Notes under the pieces: generated by a model
The model's database searches: none
What the model saw: only the letters and a program-made list of their open reading frames with translations
What the model was told of the DNA's origin: nothing
Program-made: the position numbers and the translations under genes
Shown here: one piece after another, positions 19,214-30,778 of the stretch
Numbering within the stretch: position 1 is the stretch's first letter
Layout: every line of letters starts with the position of its first letter
NCBI RefSeq assembly: GCF_011320095.1
Contig: NZ_JAANOY010000001.1
Location: 124,001-188,000, forward strand
Length of the DNA: 64,000 nucleotides
Origin: Cognatiluteimonas telluris
GTDB taxonomy: Bacteria; Pseudomonadota; Gammaproteobacteria; Xanthomonadales; Xanthomonadaceae
Direction of reading: 5' to 3'

Positions 19214-19576
19214 TCAGCGGCGGGCCGACGGGGCCGCTGGCCGCGATGCGTGTGCCGGCACGGCGCTGCCGCCAAGCACGATGCGCCCGCGGTTCTTCTC
19301 GACCGTCTTCAGCCCGATGCCCTTGACCAGCGCCAGCTGCTCGGGGCTCTTGAAGCTGCCGTGCGCCTTGCGATAGGCAACGATGGCTTCGGCCTTGGAG
19401 GGGCCGATGTTGAGCAGCACGCGATCGATGGTGGCGGCGTCGGCGGTGTTGAGGTTGACCCGGTCCACGCCACTTGCAGGGGCACGGTCGGCGGCATGGG
19501 CGGCGCTGGCGAGCAGCAGCGAGAGGGCGAGTGCACGGCCCAGCAGCCGGGCCCTGGTGGCGATTGCAGTATTCAT
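19214..19576 (-). CDS. comEA: ComEA-like exported helix-hairpin-helix DNA-binding protein
   Basis: This 120-residue protein has a signal peptide (residues 1-28, cleavage after ASAAHA) and a ComEA helix-hairpin-helix domain (40-100), with hairpins at IGPSKAEAI (57-65) and VKGIGLKT (84-91). ComEA proteins bind incoming DNA in the periplasm during natural transformation. GGAA lies a few bases before ATG 19576. Its 3' side holds a terminator and a possible structured RNA. Confidence 0.9.
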   Translation of the reverse strand: MNTAIATRARLLGRALALSLLLASAAHAADRAPASGVDRVNLNTADAATIDRVLLNIGPSKAEAIVAYRKAHGSFKSPEQLALVKGIGLKTVEKNRGRIVLGGSAVPAHASRPAAPSARR

Positions 19577-19709
19577 GTCGATTCCTTCGAGGGTGGGATT
19601 CCGTTCATGCCGGCCTGGTCCCTGCCGGTGGAGAAAGTCTGCGCGAATCCCATGCAGGCACCGTATCGCCGCAGCCCCTGGCGCGAAGCCGGTCAATGCC
19701 GCGCGAGGC

Positions 19710-19727
19710 TGTCGGAAAAGTCCTACA
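19710..19727. promoter_or_regulatory. Inverted repeat in the comEA / M20 peptidase spacer
   Basis: The sequence TGTCGGA-AAAG-TCCTACA (19710-19716/19721-19727) is an inverted repeat with 6 of 7 pairs. It lies 134 bases before comEA and 60 bases before the peptidase start. It could be an operator for either gene. A second stem-loop (AGCCCG...CGGGCT) follows directly. Function is inferred from position only. Confidence 0.35.
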
Positions 19728-19786
19728 GACGAGCCCGTGAGGAGCGGGCTTGTAGAATGACGGTTCGACCTTCGGAACCGCTGCCC

Positions 19787-21340
19787 ATGGATGCCACCCC
19801 CGCCCAGCCCACCGCCCCCGCGCCACAGGGCCCCGCGTCGCTGCAGGCGACCGCGATCGACAGCTTCGTGTCCGACATGTGGGACCAGGACATCGTCCCG
19901 CAGCTGTGCGACTACATCCGGATCCCCAACAAGTCGCCGATGTTCGATGCCGACTGGGTCGCCCATGGCTATATGGACGCCGCAGTGACCTTGATGGAGC
20001 GCTGGGCACGGAAGCAGCCTGTCGACGGCATGATCGTCGAGGTGGTGCGGCTGGACGGCCGCACGCCACTGATCTTCCTCGACATCCCGGCGACCGACGG
20101 ACGCAGCGGCGAGGACTGCGTGCTGCTCTATGGCCACCTGGACAAGCAACCGGAAATGACCGGCTGGGATGAAGGCCTGGGTCCGTGGGAACCGGTGCTG
20201 CGCGAGGACCGGCTCTATGGCCGCGGCGGCGCCGACGACGGCTACGCGATCTTCGGTTCGCTGGCGGCGATCCAGGCGCTGCAGCAGCAGGGCGCCCCGC
20301 ACGCGCGCTGCGTGGTGCTGATCGAAGCCTGCGAGGAATCCGGCAGCGGCGACCTTCCCGCCTATGTCGACCACCTGGCCGATCGTATCGGCAAGCCGTC
20401 GCTGGTGGTGTGCCTGGATTCGGGCTGCGGCAATTACGACCAGCTGTGGTGCACGACGTCGCTGCGCGGCCTGGCCGGTGGCAACCTCACCGTGCAGGTG
20501 CTGGAGGAAGGCGTGCATTCGGGCGATGCCTCCGGGATCGTGCCATCGAGCTTCCGGCTGATGCGGCAACTGCTGGCGCGGATCGAGGACGCCGACACCG
20601 GCCGCATCCTGGTCGACAGCCTGCATGTCGAAGTCCCGCCCGACCGCCTGGCGCAAGCGCGCAAGGTCGCCGAGGTGCTGGGCGACGAGGTCTACGACAA
20701 GTTCCCGCTGCTGCCGGGAATGACGCCGATGTTCGACGGCGGCGATGACGTATCCGAGCTCGTGCTCAACCGCACCTGGCGGCCGGCGCTGTCGGTGACC
20801 GGCGTCGACGGCATCCCGCCGCTGGCCTCGGCCGGCAACGTGCTGCGTCCGTTCACCGCATTGAAGCTGTCCCTGCGGCTGCCGCCGACGCTGGACGGCA
20901 AGCGCGCCGGCGAGGACCTCAAGCGCATCATCGAACGCGATCCGCCCAATGGCGCCAAGGTCACGCTGGAGCTGGAGAAGGCCAGCAGCGGCTGGAACGC
21001 ACCGGCCAGCGCACCGTGGCTGGAGCGCGCGATCGACACCGCCAGCCAGGAATTCTTCGGCCGCCCGGCGATGTACATGGGCGAAGGCGGCACGATCCCG
21101 TTCATGGGCATGCTTGGTGAGAAATTCCCCGGCGCGCAGTTCATGATTACCGGCGTCCTCGGGCCGCATTCCAACGCGCACGGCCCCAACGAATTCCTGC
21201 ACGTCCCGATGGGCAAGCGGGTGACGTCGTGCGTGGCGCGGGTGATCGCCGAGCACCATGCGGCGAGCCTGCGCGGGGAAACCACCGGGGTCGGCGCCGT
21301 GGCCGGTGGCGAGCACCACGGCAAGCACGGCTGCTGCTGA
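19787..21340 (+). CDS. M20-family metallopeptidase (dipeptidase type)
   Basis: The 517-residue enzyme has the di-zinc motifs of the M20 family: YGHLDKQPEM (His and catalytic Asp), GRGGADDGYA (bridging Asp), EACEESGSGD (catalytic Glu pair) and HGPNEFLHV near the C-terminus. It probably hydrolyses dipeptides or short peptides. The dimerisation lid lies in the middle of the chain as expected. ATG 19787 is preferred with GGAA at about 9 bases upstream; ATG 19757 adds ten residues. No clear signal peptide is seen. Confidence 0.9.
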   Translation: MDATPAQPTAPAPQGPASLQATAIDSFVSDMWDQDIVPQLCDYIRIPNKSPMFDADWVAHGYMDAAVTLMERWARKQPVDGMIVEVVRLDGRTPLIFLDIPATDGRSGEDCVLLYGHLDKQPEMTGWDEGLGPWEPVLREDRLYGRGGADDGYAIFGSLAAIQALQQQGAPHARCVVLIEACEESGSGDLPAYVDHLADRIGKPSLVVCLDSGCGNYDQLWCTTSLRGLAGGNLTVQVLEEGVHSGDASGIVPSSFRLMRQLLARIEDADTGRILVDSLHVEVPPDRLAQARKVAEVLGDEVYDKFPLLPGMTPMFDGGDDVSELVLNRTWRPALSVTGVDGIPPLASAGNVLRPFTALKLSLRLPPTLDGKRAGEDLKRIIERDPPNGAKVTLELEKASSGWNAPASAPWLERAIDTASQEFFGRPAMYMGEGGTIPFMGMLGEKFPGAQFMITGVLGPHSNAHGPNEFLHVPMGKRVTSCVARVIAEHHAASLRGETTGVGAVAGGEHHGKHGCC

Positions 21341-21435
21341 TCGTGCGGCCCGATGCCCACGGCGTGGGTCTCCTTCGCCGTGCGTACACCGCGGCTGGTT
21401 AAGCTCGCGTCCGTTGCTCCGCCACCGAGGCCCGC

Positions 21436-21717
21436 ATGCACTGGAACCTGTTCGGCACCCACAACTGGCTGGCCATCATCCTGATCGGCTTCGTCGTGGG
21501 CGTGCTCGCACGCCTGCTCAAGCCCGGCCGCGATCGCATGGGCCTGATCTTCACCACGTTGCTGGGCATCGCCGGCGCGCTGCTGGCGGGCTGGTTCGGC
21601 CAGCAGATGGGCTGGTACCGGCCGGGCCAGCCGGCGGGATTCCTCGGTGCCTTGCTGGGCGCGATCGCGATCCTGCTGGTGGTGAGCCTGTTCCGCCGGC
21701 GGCGTCGCCTGCCCTGA
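21436..21717 (+). CDS. GlsB/YeaQ/YmgE-family small membrane protein
   Basis: This 93-residue protein has three hydrophobic segments and the Gly-rich pattern of the family: WLAIILIGFVVGVLARLLKPG, then FTTLLGIAGALLAGWFGQQMG, then FLGALLGAIAILLVVSLF, ending in a basic RRRRRLP tail. Such proteins are induced by envelope or acid stress in some bacteria, but the molecular function is not known. It stands alone, 95 bases after the peptidase. Confidence 0.88.
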   Translation: MHWNLFGTHNWLAIILIGFVVGVLARLLKPGRDRMGLIFTTLLGIAGALLAGWFGQQMGWYRPGQPAGFLGALLGAIAILLVVSLFRRRRRLP

Positions 21718-21760
21718 CGGTGCCCGGCGACTTGCACGCGAAATAGTCGCACTTGTCGCA

Positions 21761-21859
21761 GCACCCCGGGTGCGGCATTCGGCCTTACCCGGGCTACACG
21801 ATCCCGAGCACCACACTCTTCGCGAAACCGTGGCCGCGGTAAGCGCGGCGCACCCGGGT
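21761..21859. repeat. Palindromic intergenic repeat, family B
   Basis: Two copies face each other. One at 21761-21797 reads as a reverse arm (CCCCGGGTGCGGC...TTACCCGGGCTAC) and one at 21839-21859 contains GTAAGCGCGGCGCACCCGGG. The same elements occur after purM (29997-30097) and after mgtE (46819-46955). Here they lie between the converging yeaQ-like and manC genes, where they may block read-through. Confidence 0.7.
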
Positions 21860-21940
21860 CGCAGCGCGAAAATGAACGCCATGCCGCCGGGCCGCCGCGA
21901 TCCCAGGCGCCTTCCGAACGACGTGGCGATCTGGAACGCG

Positions 21941-23350
21941 CTAAGCGCGCCCGTACACGTCGTCGTAGCGGACGATGTCGTCCTCGCCCAGGTAATCGCC
22001 CGACTGCACCTCGATCAGCTCCAGCGTCTGCCTGCCGGGATTCTCCAGGCGATGCCTGGCGCCGATCGGGATGTAGGTCGACTGGTTGGCATGCAGCTCG
22101 AATACGTCGTTGTCGCGCGTCACCCGCGCCGTGCCGCTGACCACGATCCAGTGTTCGGCGCGCCGGGTATGCGACTGCAGCGACAGCCGCGCTCCCGGCT
22201 TGACCTTGATCCGCTTGACCTGGAAGCCGGGGCCGACATCGACCGAGTCGTAACTGCCCCACGGCCGATGCACTTCGCGGTGCAACGCGGCCTGGCTGCG
22301 CTGGTCGGCCTTGAGCCGGGAAACGACGTGCTTGACGTCCTGCACGCGGTCCTTGCGCGCGACCAGCACCGCGTCGTCGGTGTCGATCACCACCAGTTCG
22401 TCCACTCCCACCAACGCCACCAGCCTGTGCGCATGCACATAGCTGTCGTGGCTGTCGATGGCGATGACGTCGCCGAACGTGGCGTTGCCCTCGGAATCGC
22501 GTGCGGCCACATCCCAAAGCGCCGCCCAGGAGCCCAGGTCGCTCCAGCCGATGTCGACCGGCAATACCGCAGCCTCGTCGGTATGCTCCATCACCGCGTA
22601 GTCGATCGAATCGGCGGGGCAGGCGACGAATGCGTCCTTGTCCAGGCGGATGAAATCGCCGTCGCGTCGCGCCAGCGCGAAGGCCTGCCGGCTCGCGGCC
22701 AGGATCTCGGGGCGGAAGCGTTCGAGCTCGGCCAGGTAGCGCGAGGCGCGGAACAGGAACATGCCGCTGTTCCAGTAATAGTCGCCCGCGGCGAGATAGG
22801 ACCGCGCGGTGTCGGCATCGGGCTTCTCGACGAAGCGCGCGACCCTGCGCAGTCCGTCGCCTTGGCCGGTGGCGGCCTGGATGTAACCGAAGCCGGTTTC
22901 CGCCGCGGTCGGCACGATGCCGAAAGTCACCAGCGCGCCCTGCGCGGCCGCCACGCCCGCTTCAACGACGGCAGCACGGAACCCGCCAGCATCGCGCACC
23001 ACATGATCCGAAGGCAGCACCAGCAGCAGGGGATCCTCTCCCGAGGCCATCGCCTGGAGCGCCGCCACCGCGATGGCCGGTGCGGTGTTGCGCCCGACCG
23101 GCTCGAGCACGATCGCCGGCGTTGGCGCGCCGATCTGTCGCAGCTGCTCGGCGACCAGGAAGCGGTGCTCCTCGTTGGCGATCACGATCGGCGGTGCGCC
23201 AGCGATCGCGGCGACGCGCTGCCAGGTCGCCTGCAGCATCGTCTCGTCGCCGGCCAGTGGCAGGAACTGCTTGGGATAGGCCTCGCGCGACAGCGGCCAC
23301 AGGCGCGTGCCCGATCCGCCGGACAGCAGCACCGGTTGCAGTTGGGTCAT
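21941..23350 (-). CDS. manC: Mannose-1-phosphate guanylyltransferase / mannose-6-phosphate isomerase
   Basis: This 469-residue fused enzyme makes GDP-mannose precursors for exopolysaccharide and LPS. It corresponds to XanB of Xanthomonas and AlgA of Pseudomonas. The N-terminal nucleotidyltransferase starts with LLSGGSGTRLWPLS and PKQFL. The C-terminal type II isomerase is a cupin (HRPWGSYDSVDVG, then LSLQSHTRRAEHWIVVSG) over about 330-469. ATG 23350 is set by the start of the first domain. It is divergent from amgK with 66 bases between. Confidence 0.96.
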   Translation of the reverse strand: MTQLQPVLLSGGSGTRLWPLSREAYPKQFLPLAGDETMLQATWQRVAAIAGAPPIVIANEEHRFLVAEQLRQIGAPTPAIVLEPVGRNTAPAIAVAALQAMASGEDPLLLVLPSDHVVRDAGGFRAAVVEAGVAAAQGALVTFGIVPTAAETGFGYIQAATGQGDGLRRVARFVEKPDADTARSYLAAGDYYWNSGMFLFRASRYLAELERFRPEILAASRQAFALARRDGDFIRLDKDAFVACPADSIDYAVMEHTDEAAVLPVDIGWSDLGSWAALWDVAARDSEGNATFGDVIAIDSHDSYVHAHRLVALVGVDELVVIDTDDAVLVARKDRVQDVKHVVSRLKADQRSQAALHREVHRPWGSYDSVDVGPGFQVKRIKVKPGARLSLQSHTRRAEHWIVVSGTARVTRDNDVFELHANQSTYIPIGARHRLENPGRQTLELIEVQSGDYLGEDDIVRYDDVYGRA

Positions 23351-23416
23351 GGTCGCCTCGCAAGGATCCGGCGCGCAGTTTACCCTGCGCATCGACGCTG
23401 CCCTGCCGGAGACCGC

Positions 23417-25849
<2,433 letters not shown>

Positions 25850-26432
25850 GCCGCTTCGTCCACGACCAGGCCGCGCCGCTGGGCGCGTTCGCGCAGCACG
25901 TCACGACGTCCGGCGTCGTCGAGCGGCGACAGCACGATCCGCGCGCACTGCGCCAGCCGCGAGCGCAGGTCCGGCAGGGTCAGCGGGAGCGCATCGGGCG
26001 CGACCCGCGCGGTGTACAGCAGGGCGATGCCCGCGGCGCGCGCACGATTGTGGAAATCGAACAGTGCCACTTCGTCGTTGCGCATGCCTGCGATCGCATC
26101 CAGCCCATCGAGCGCCACCAGCGCACTGCCTTCCAGCGCGTCCAGCGCGTCGCCCAGCCGGCCGCGCGCGACGGGGAGTGGCACGTACGTGGCCTGCCGG
26201 CCCGCGCCTTCGGCGGCGGCGCAGACGGCCAGTGCGAGGTGGGTCTTGCCGGCGCCCTCGCCGCCTTGCAGGTAGGCATCGCCAACCTGCCCCCCGGCCA
26301 GCGCGCGCAATTGCGCCAGGGTCGCCCCGCCTGCTCCGACGAAGGTCTGCAGGCGCTGGTCGGGCGGGTACCGCAGCGCCAGCGGCAACTGCCTGGCGAT
26401 CGTCGCGCGCTCGGCGAGCGGCTGGTCGTCGC

Positions 26433-27674
26433 TCACGCCGGAGCGTCCCCGGCGGGCGATCGGCCCGCGGCGGGGTGGCCAGTCGCGGTTTCCTGCACGG
26501 ATGCCGCGACGGGCTCGATTGCGACGACCGCAACCGCCGCCAGCCCGGCATCGACGTCGGCATCGACACGCGCGTGGGCGGACACCGGCCCCTCGCCCGC
26601 GTACAGCCGGCTGTGCGTGTAGCGCTGGTGTGCGTAGCGCAGCAGCACGTTGGCGATCGCCGCCACCGGCAGCGCCAGCAGCATGCCGAGGAATCCGAAG
26701 AGCTGGCCGCCGGTGAGCACGGCAAAGATCACCGCCGCCGGATGCAATCCGATGCGATCGCCGACGATCTTCGGCGTCAGCCAGAAGCTTTCGATCACCT
26801 GGCCGATCCCGAACACCGCCAGCACGCCGGCGACGTGCTGCCAGTCGCCGTATTCGACCAGCGCCGCGATGCCGCCGAGCACGATGACCGTCGCCGGGCC
26901 CAGGTAGGGCACGAAGGTCAGCACGCCGGCGATCAGGCCGATCAGGATGCCCAGGTCCAGGCCGATGCCGGTCAGGCCCGCGGCGTAGAGCACGCCCAGG
27001 ATCAGCATCACCAGCAGTTGCCCGCGAAGGAACCCACCCAGCACCGAACTGGACTCCTGCGCCAGCCGCGACACCACCGGTGCGTGGTCGCGCGGCACCA
27101 GCGCCGCCACCCGCTCCACGATCAGGTCCCAGTCGCGCAGGAAGAAGAACGTCAGCACCGGCAGCAGCACCAGGTTGGTCACCCAGCCCAGCAGCGCGAA
27201 GCCCGAGCGCGACAGGTAGCCCAGCAGCGTCGCCGCGGTTCCGCCCGCCTGCTCCCAGTGCGCGCGCACCAGCGCGATCAGGTGCTGCGGATCCAGCCAT
27301 TCCACCAGCACCAGGCCGGTCTTCTGCTCCAGCCATGGCAGGCCGGTGCCGACCAGCCAGTCGCGGTAATGCGGCAGGGACTCGACCAGGGTCACGACCT
27401 GGCGCTGCAGCAGTGGCAACAGCAGCAGCAACGCCAGCAGCACCAGCGCCGTCATCACGCTGAACACCACCGCGACGGCGGCGTTGCGCGAGCGGCAGGA
27501 ACGTTCCAGGCGGTCCACCAGCGGGTCGCCGAGCCAGCCCAGCAGCGCCGCCACCACGAACGGTGTCAGCACCGGCGCCAGCAGCCATAGCAGCCAGCCG
27601 GCGAGCAGCGCGCCAAGCCCCCACTGCAGGCGCCGGAGGAAGAGCGCCACCTCGTGATTCGCCGACGGGGTCAT
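26433..27674 (-). CDS. AI-2E family transporter (PerM-like permease)
   Basis: This 413-residue inner-membrane protein has about eight hydrophobic segments with the family's central cytoplasmic region. Conserved stretches are TNLVLLPVLTFFFLRDWD, FLRGQLLVMLILGVLYAAGL and TFVPYLGP. Family members are proposed exporters or Na+/H+ antiporters, and the AI-2 role is not general. The C-terminal 50 residues are a polar Ala-rich tail. ATG 27674 was chosen because the frame upstream overlaps the DUF2066 gene end. Confidence 0.9.
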   Translation of the reverse strand: MTPSANHEVALFLRRLQWGLGALLAGWLLWLLAPVLTPFVVAALLGWLGDPLVDRLERSCRSRNAAVAVVFSVMTALVLLALLLLLPLLQRQVVTLVESLPHYRDWLVGTGLPWLEQKTGLVLVEWLDPQHLIALVRAHWEQAGGTAATLLGYLSRSGFALLGWVTNLVLLPVLTFFFLRDWDLIVERVAALVPRDHAPVVSRLAQESSSVLGGFLRGQLLVMLILGVLYAAGLTGIGLDLGILIGLIAGVLTFVPYLGPATVIVLGGIAALVEYGDWQHVAGVLAVFGIGQVIESFWLTPKIVGDRIGLHPAAVIFAVLTGGQLFGFLGMLLALPVAAIANVLLRYAHQRYTHSRLYAGEGPVSAHARVDADVDAGLAAVAVVAIEPVAASVQETATGHPAAGRSPAGDAPA

Positions 27675-27681
27675 GGCTGTG

Positions 27682-28788
27682 TCAGCGCAACCGGAAGACC
27701 GAGCCGATGTCCTGGGCACCGGCGTCGGCCGGCCGCTCGCCGGATTCATCGACCAGCACGTCGTCATCGATCAGGCGCCGGAAGCCTTCCATTCCCGTGG
27801 CCAGGTCCAGGTCGACCTCCAGTCCAGCCGGGGTCGCGCGCACCGGGGTGATGTGGCGTACGACGGCGATCCCCTGCAGGTAGCCCGACAGGCGCATGAA
27901 GTCCTCGCTGCTGTCGATCCCCACGAAGGTGACGCGGAAGATGCCCGGCGTCCCGGCGCTCTCGGCCTTGGCGTAGCGACGCACCAGCGCATCGGCCGCG
28001 CCATCGGCGCCGGCCGCCATGGCGCGGCGGGCATCGGGCTCCTCGTCGGTCCAGTGGCCCAGGACCCGGCCGTGGTCGACGAATGTCCAGTCGCCGGTCC
28101 AGCCGCCACTGCTGCGGTAGAGCTTGCCGATCAGCTGCATCGGCGGGTTGTAGCGCGCCGAGATGCGCGCAACGGCAGCCGTATCCCCGCGCCAGATCGC
28201 GCCGACCGCGGCCTGTTCGGCGGCGCTGCCGGCGGGCAGGCCGAGCTTGAACCCGCGGTCGACCGCGCGATCGAGCACCGCGCGCGCTGCGCTGGCCTGC
28301 GGCAGGCCCACCAGGCGCGCACCGCGGCCGTCGTCGATCGCCAGCCACAGCACCGGCTTGGGCCGGGGTTGCGGCCACACCGGAACGCCCAGGGCGGCGA
28401 CCAGGTTGTCGACCTTGTCCGGGTCGAACCGCACGATCAGGGTCGTGTCGAAGGTCGGCGCGCCGGTGGTGGGCGAGACCCCCTCGTCCTGGCGGTAGTC
28501 GTAGCTGTCGACCAGGTCCTTCGCAGTGCGCAGCGCCTGGCCCACGCCTGGGCGCTGGGCGGCGTTGCGGTCGCCGGAGATCCTGCCGAGAACCTGCGCC
28601 AGCGCGCGCGCGAAGCCGGTACCGCGCTCGCTCTCGCCCTGGCTGTGGACGCTGACTTCGGCCTGGTAGAGGCCCTGCGCGGCAGCGCGATCGCCCTCGA
28701 CACGCTGCGCCGAGGCCACGCCCATCCCCATGGCAAGCAGGCCCAGCAGCGACCCCGTGATCCACGCCATCCGGATTGCCCGACGCAT
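27682..28788 (-). CDS. DUF2066 exported protein
   Basis: The 368-residue protein has a signal peptide (about residues 1-27, ending VASAQ) and fits DUF2066, a periplasmic family of unknown role found in Xanthomonadaceae and related bacteria. It shows the usual order of an N-terminal alpha/beta domain (YQAEVSVHSQGESER) and a C-terminal repeat of similar folds. It is first of a three-gene operon with the permease and hda, and is divergent from purM. The arrangement purM/DUF2066/permease/hda is common in this family. Confidence 0.82.
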   Translation of the reverse strand: MRRAIRMAWITGSLLGLLAMGMGVASAQRVEGDRAAAQGLYQAEVSVHSQGESERGTGFARALAQVLGRISGDRNAAQRPGVGQALRTAKDLVDSYDYRQDEGVSPTTGAPTFDTTLIVRFDPDKVDNLVAALGVPVWPQPRPKPVLWLAIDDGRGARLVGLPQASAARAVLDRAVDRGFKLGLPAGSAAEQAAVGAIWRGDTAAVARISARYNPPMQLIGKLYRSSGGWTGDWTFVDHGRVLGHWTDEEPDARRAMAAGADGAADALVRRYAKAESAGTPGIFRVTFVGIDSSEDFMRLSGYLQGIAVVRHITPVRATPAGLEVDLDLATGMEGFRRLIDDDVLVDESGERPADAGAQDIGSVFRLR

Positions 28789-28865
28789 CGTCCATCCTTC
28801 CGCGAAACGAGCCGAAATGGTGCCGTACCCGCGCCATCGCGTCCATGCCGGCGTCCGCGCGCTGC

Positions 28866-28871
28866 TAAAAT
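28866..28871 (+). promoter_or_regulatory. Possible -10 element for purM
   Basis: TAAAAT at 28866-28871 lies 40 bases before the purM start in the 122-base divergent spacer. No good -35 match lies at the usual distance, so this call is weak. I see no clear PurR-like operator nearby. Confidence 0.3.
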
Positions 28872-28910
28872 CGCCGGCCCAGCGCCTGCGCGCGTGCTGC
28901 CTGGATCGGC

Positions 28911-29984
28911 GTGAACAGCCCCAACTCCCCTGCTTCGGGCGCTCCGGCGCCGATGACCTATCGCGATGCCGGCGTCGACATCGATGCCGGCAATGCCGTC
29001 GTCGAGCGCATCAAGCCGCTGGTGCGACGCAGTTTCCGGCCCGAGGTGATGGGCGGACTCGGCGGCTTCGGCGCGCTGTTCGACCTCTCCGGGAAATACC
29101 GCGAGCCGGTGCTGGTGTCCGGCACCGATGGCGTCGGCACCAAGCTCAAGCTGGCGCAACAGCTCGGCCGCCACGACACCATCGGCATCGACCTGGTCGG
29201 CATGTGCGTCAACGACGTGCTGGTGCAGGGCGCCGAGCCGCTGTTCTTCCTCGACTATTTCGCCACCGGCAAGCTCAACGTCGAGACCACGGTCGCGGTC
29301 GTCGGCGGCATCGCGAAGGGCTGCGAACTCGCCGGCTGCGCCCTGATCGGCGGCGAGACCGCCGAGATGCCCGACATGTATCCGCCGGGCGAATACGACC
29401 TGGCCGGTTTCACCGTCGGCGCGGTGGAGAAATCGAAGCTGCTCGACGGCCACAAGGTGCGCGCGGGCGACGTGCTGGTCGGGATCGCGTCCAGCGGCCC
29501 GCATTCCAACGGCTACTCGCTGATCCGGCGCATCTTCGACCGCGCCGGGCGTCCGGGCGATGTCGACGTCGGTGGGGTCAAGCTGATCGACGCGCTGATG
29601 GCGCCGACGGCGTTGTACGTCAAACCCATCCTCGAACTGCTGTCCCGGCACGACGTCAGCGACGGCGGCATCCATGCGATGGCGCACATCACCGGCGGCG
29701 GCCTGACCGAGAACATCATCCGCGTGATCCCCGACGGGCTCGGGCTGCGGATCGAAGCGTCGACGATTGTTTTGCCGCCGGTGTTCGACTGGCTGCAGCG
29801 CGAAGGCGCGGTCGCCGACGAGGAAATGTGGCGCACGTTCAACTGCGGCGTCGGCTTCGTGCTGGTGGTTGCCGCGGGCGATGTCGCCGCGGTCGGCGCC
29901 GACCTCGATCGCCTCGGCCTGGCGCATCGGCCGATCGGTGAGGTCGTGGCCGCGGCCGGCGGCGAACGCGTCCGCATCGGCTGA
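28911..29984 (+). CDS. purM: Phosphoribosylformylglycinamidine cyclo-ligase PurM
   Basis: PurM (357 residues) closes the imidazole ring to give AIR in purine synthesis. The signature [14 protein letters not shown] and the conserved [11 protein letters not shown] are both present, and the length is normal. The start is a GTG at 28911. It is followed after a 127-base gap by purN; that gap is filled by a long family B hairpin. Confidence 0.97.
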   Translation: MNSPNSPASGAPAPMTYRDAGVDIDAGNAVVERIKPLVRRSFRPEVMGGLGGFGALFDLSGKYREPVLVSGTDGVGTKLKLAQQLGRHDTIGIDLVGMCVNDVLVQGAEPLFFLDYFATGKLNVETTVAVVGGIAKGCELAGCALIGGETAEMPDMYPPGEYDLAGFTVGAVEKSKLLDGHKVRAGDVLVGIASSGPHSNGYSLIRRIFDRAGRPGDVDVGGVKLIDALMAPTALYVKPILELLSRHDVSDGGIHAMAHITGGGLTENIIRVIPDGLGLRIEASTIVLPPVFDWLQREGAVADEEMWRTFNCGVGFVLVVAAGDVAAVGADLDRLGLAHRPIGEVVAAAGGERVRIG

Positions 29985-29996
29985 CCGCGATGGTCC

Positions 29997-30097
29997 GTAG
30001 CCCGGGTAAGCGCAGCGCACCCGGGACGAATCGCGCCGCGACGACACCACGGATTCTCCCAGCCAGACCCCGGGTGCGCCGTGCTTACCCGGGCTAC
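29997..30097 (+). repeat. Long family B inverted repeat between purM and purN
   Basis: The left arm (29997-30025: GTAGCCCGGGTAAGC, then GCAGCGCACCCGGG) and right arm (30067-30097: CCCCGGGTGCGCC, then GTGCTTACCCGGGCTAC) are near-perfect inverted copies. A transcript would fold into a stem of close to 30 bp with a loop of about 40 bases. It may lower purN expression or protect the purM mRNA end. Confidence 0.75.
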
Positions 30098-30111
30098 GAA
30101 AACCCAGCCCC

Positions 30112-30768
30112 ATGAGCCTCGATCTCGCCGTCCTCGTCTCCGGCCGTGGCAGCAACCTGCAGGCGCTGGTCGATGCGATCGGCGACGGACAGCTGGACGC
30201 GCGCATCGTCGGCGTGTTCTGCGATCGCGCCAATGCCCCGGCGGTGGAGCGCGCGCGATCGGCGGGACTTGCGACGCAGGTGGTGGCGCCGCGCGGCTTC
30301 GCGACGCGGCTGGAGCACGACGCGGCCCTGTTCGATGCCATCGATGCCCGGAAGCCGGACCTGATCGTCTGCGCCGGGTACATGCGCCTGATCGGCGAAC
30401 GCGAGGTCCAGGCGCGGCGTGGACGCCTGGTCAACATCCATCCGTCGTTGCTGCCCGCCTTCAAGGGCCTGCATACGCACGCCCAGGCGGTGGCGGCCGG
30501 CGTGGCCGAGCACGGCGCCAGCGTGCATTACGTGACCCCGGATCTCGATGGCGGCCCGGTGATCGCGCAGGCGCGGGTGCCGGTGCAACCTGGCGACGAT
30601 GCCGAAACCCTCGCCCGCCGGGTGCTGGCGCGCGAGCATCCACTGCTGGTGCGGACGTTGCAGCTGATCGCGCAAGGCCGCATCGCCCTGCGGGACGAGC
30701 GCGTGCAGCTCGATGGCAGGCCGCTCGCGACCCCGCTTCAGCTGGCAGCCAACCAGCGCTTCCCATGA
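30112..30768 (+). CDS. purN: Phosphoribosylglycinamide formyltransferase PurN
   Basis: PurN (218 residues) transfers a formyl group from 10-formyltetrahydrofolate to GAR. The catalytic Asn-His pair is in NIHPSLLPAFKG and the catalytic Asp in TPDLDGGPVI. The N-terminal VLVSGRGSNLQAL binds the phosphate. Length is normal. The downstream DUF3108 gene starts 11 bases after its stop. Confidence 0.96.
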   Translation: MSLDLAVLVSGRGSNLQALVDAIGDGQLDARIVGVFCDRANAPAVERARSAGLATQVVAPRGFATRLEHDAALFDAIDARKPDLIVCAGYMRLIGEREVQARRGRLVNIHPSLLPAFKGLHTHAQAVAAGVAEHGASVHYVTPDLDGGPVIAQARVPVQPGDDAETLARRVLAREHPLLVRTLQLIAQGRIALRDERVQLDGRPLATPLQLAANQRFP

Positions 30769-30778
30769 TGGCGCCCCT

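Noticed and set aside
19214-21328. Minus-strand frame of 704 codons ending in ComEA
   Set aside because: Only the last 120 residues are ComEA with a signal peptide and ribosome-binding site; the rest is antisense to the M20 peptidase.
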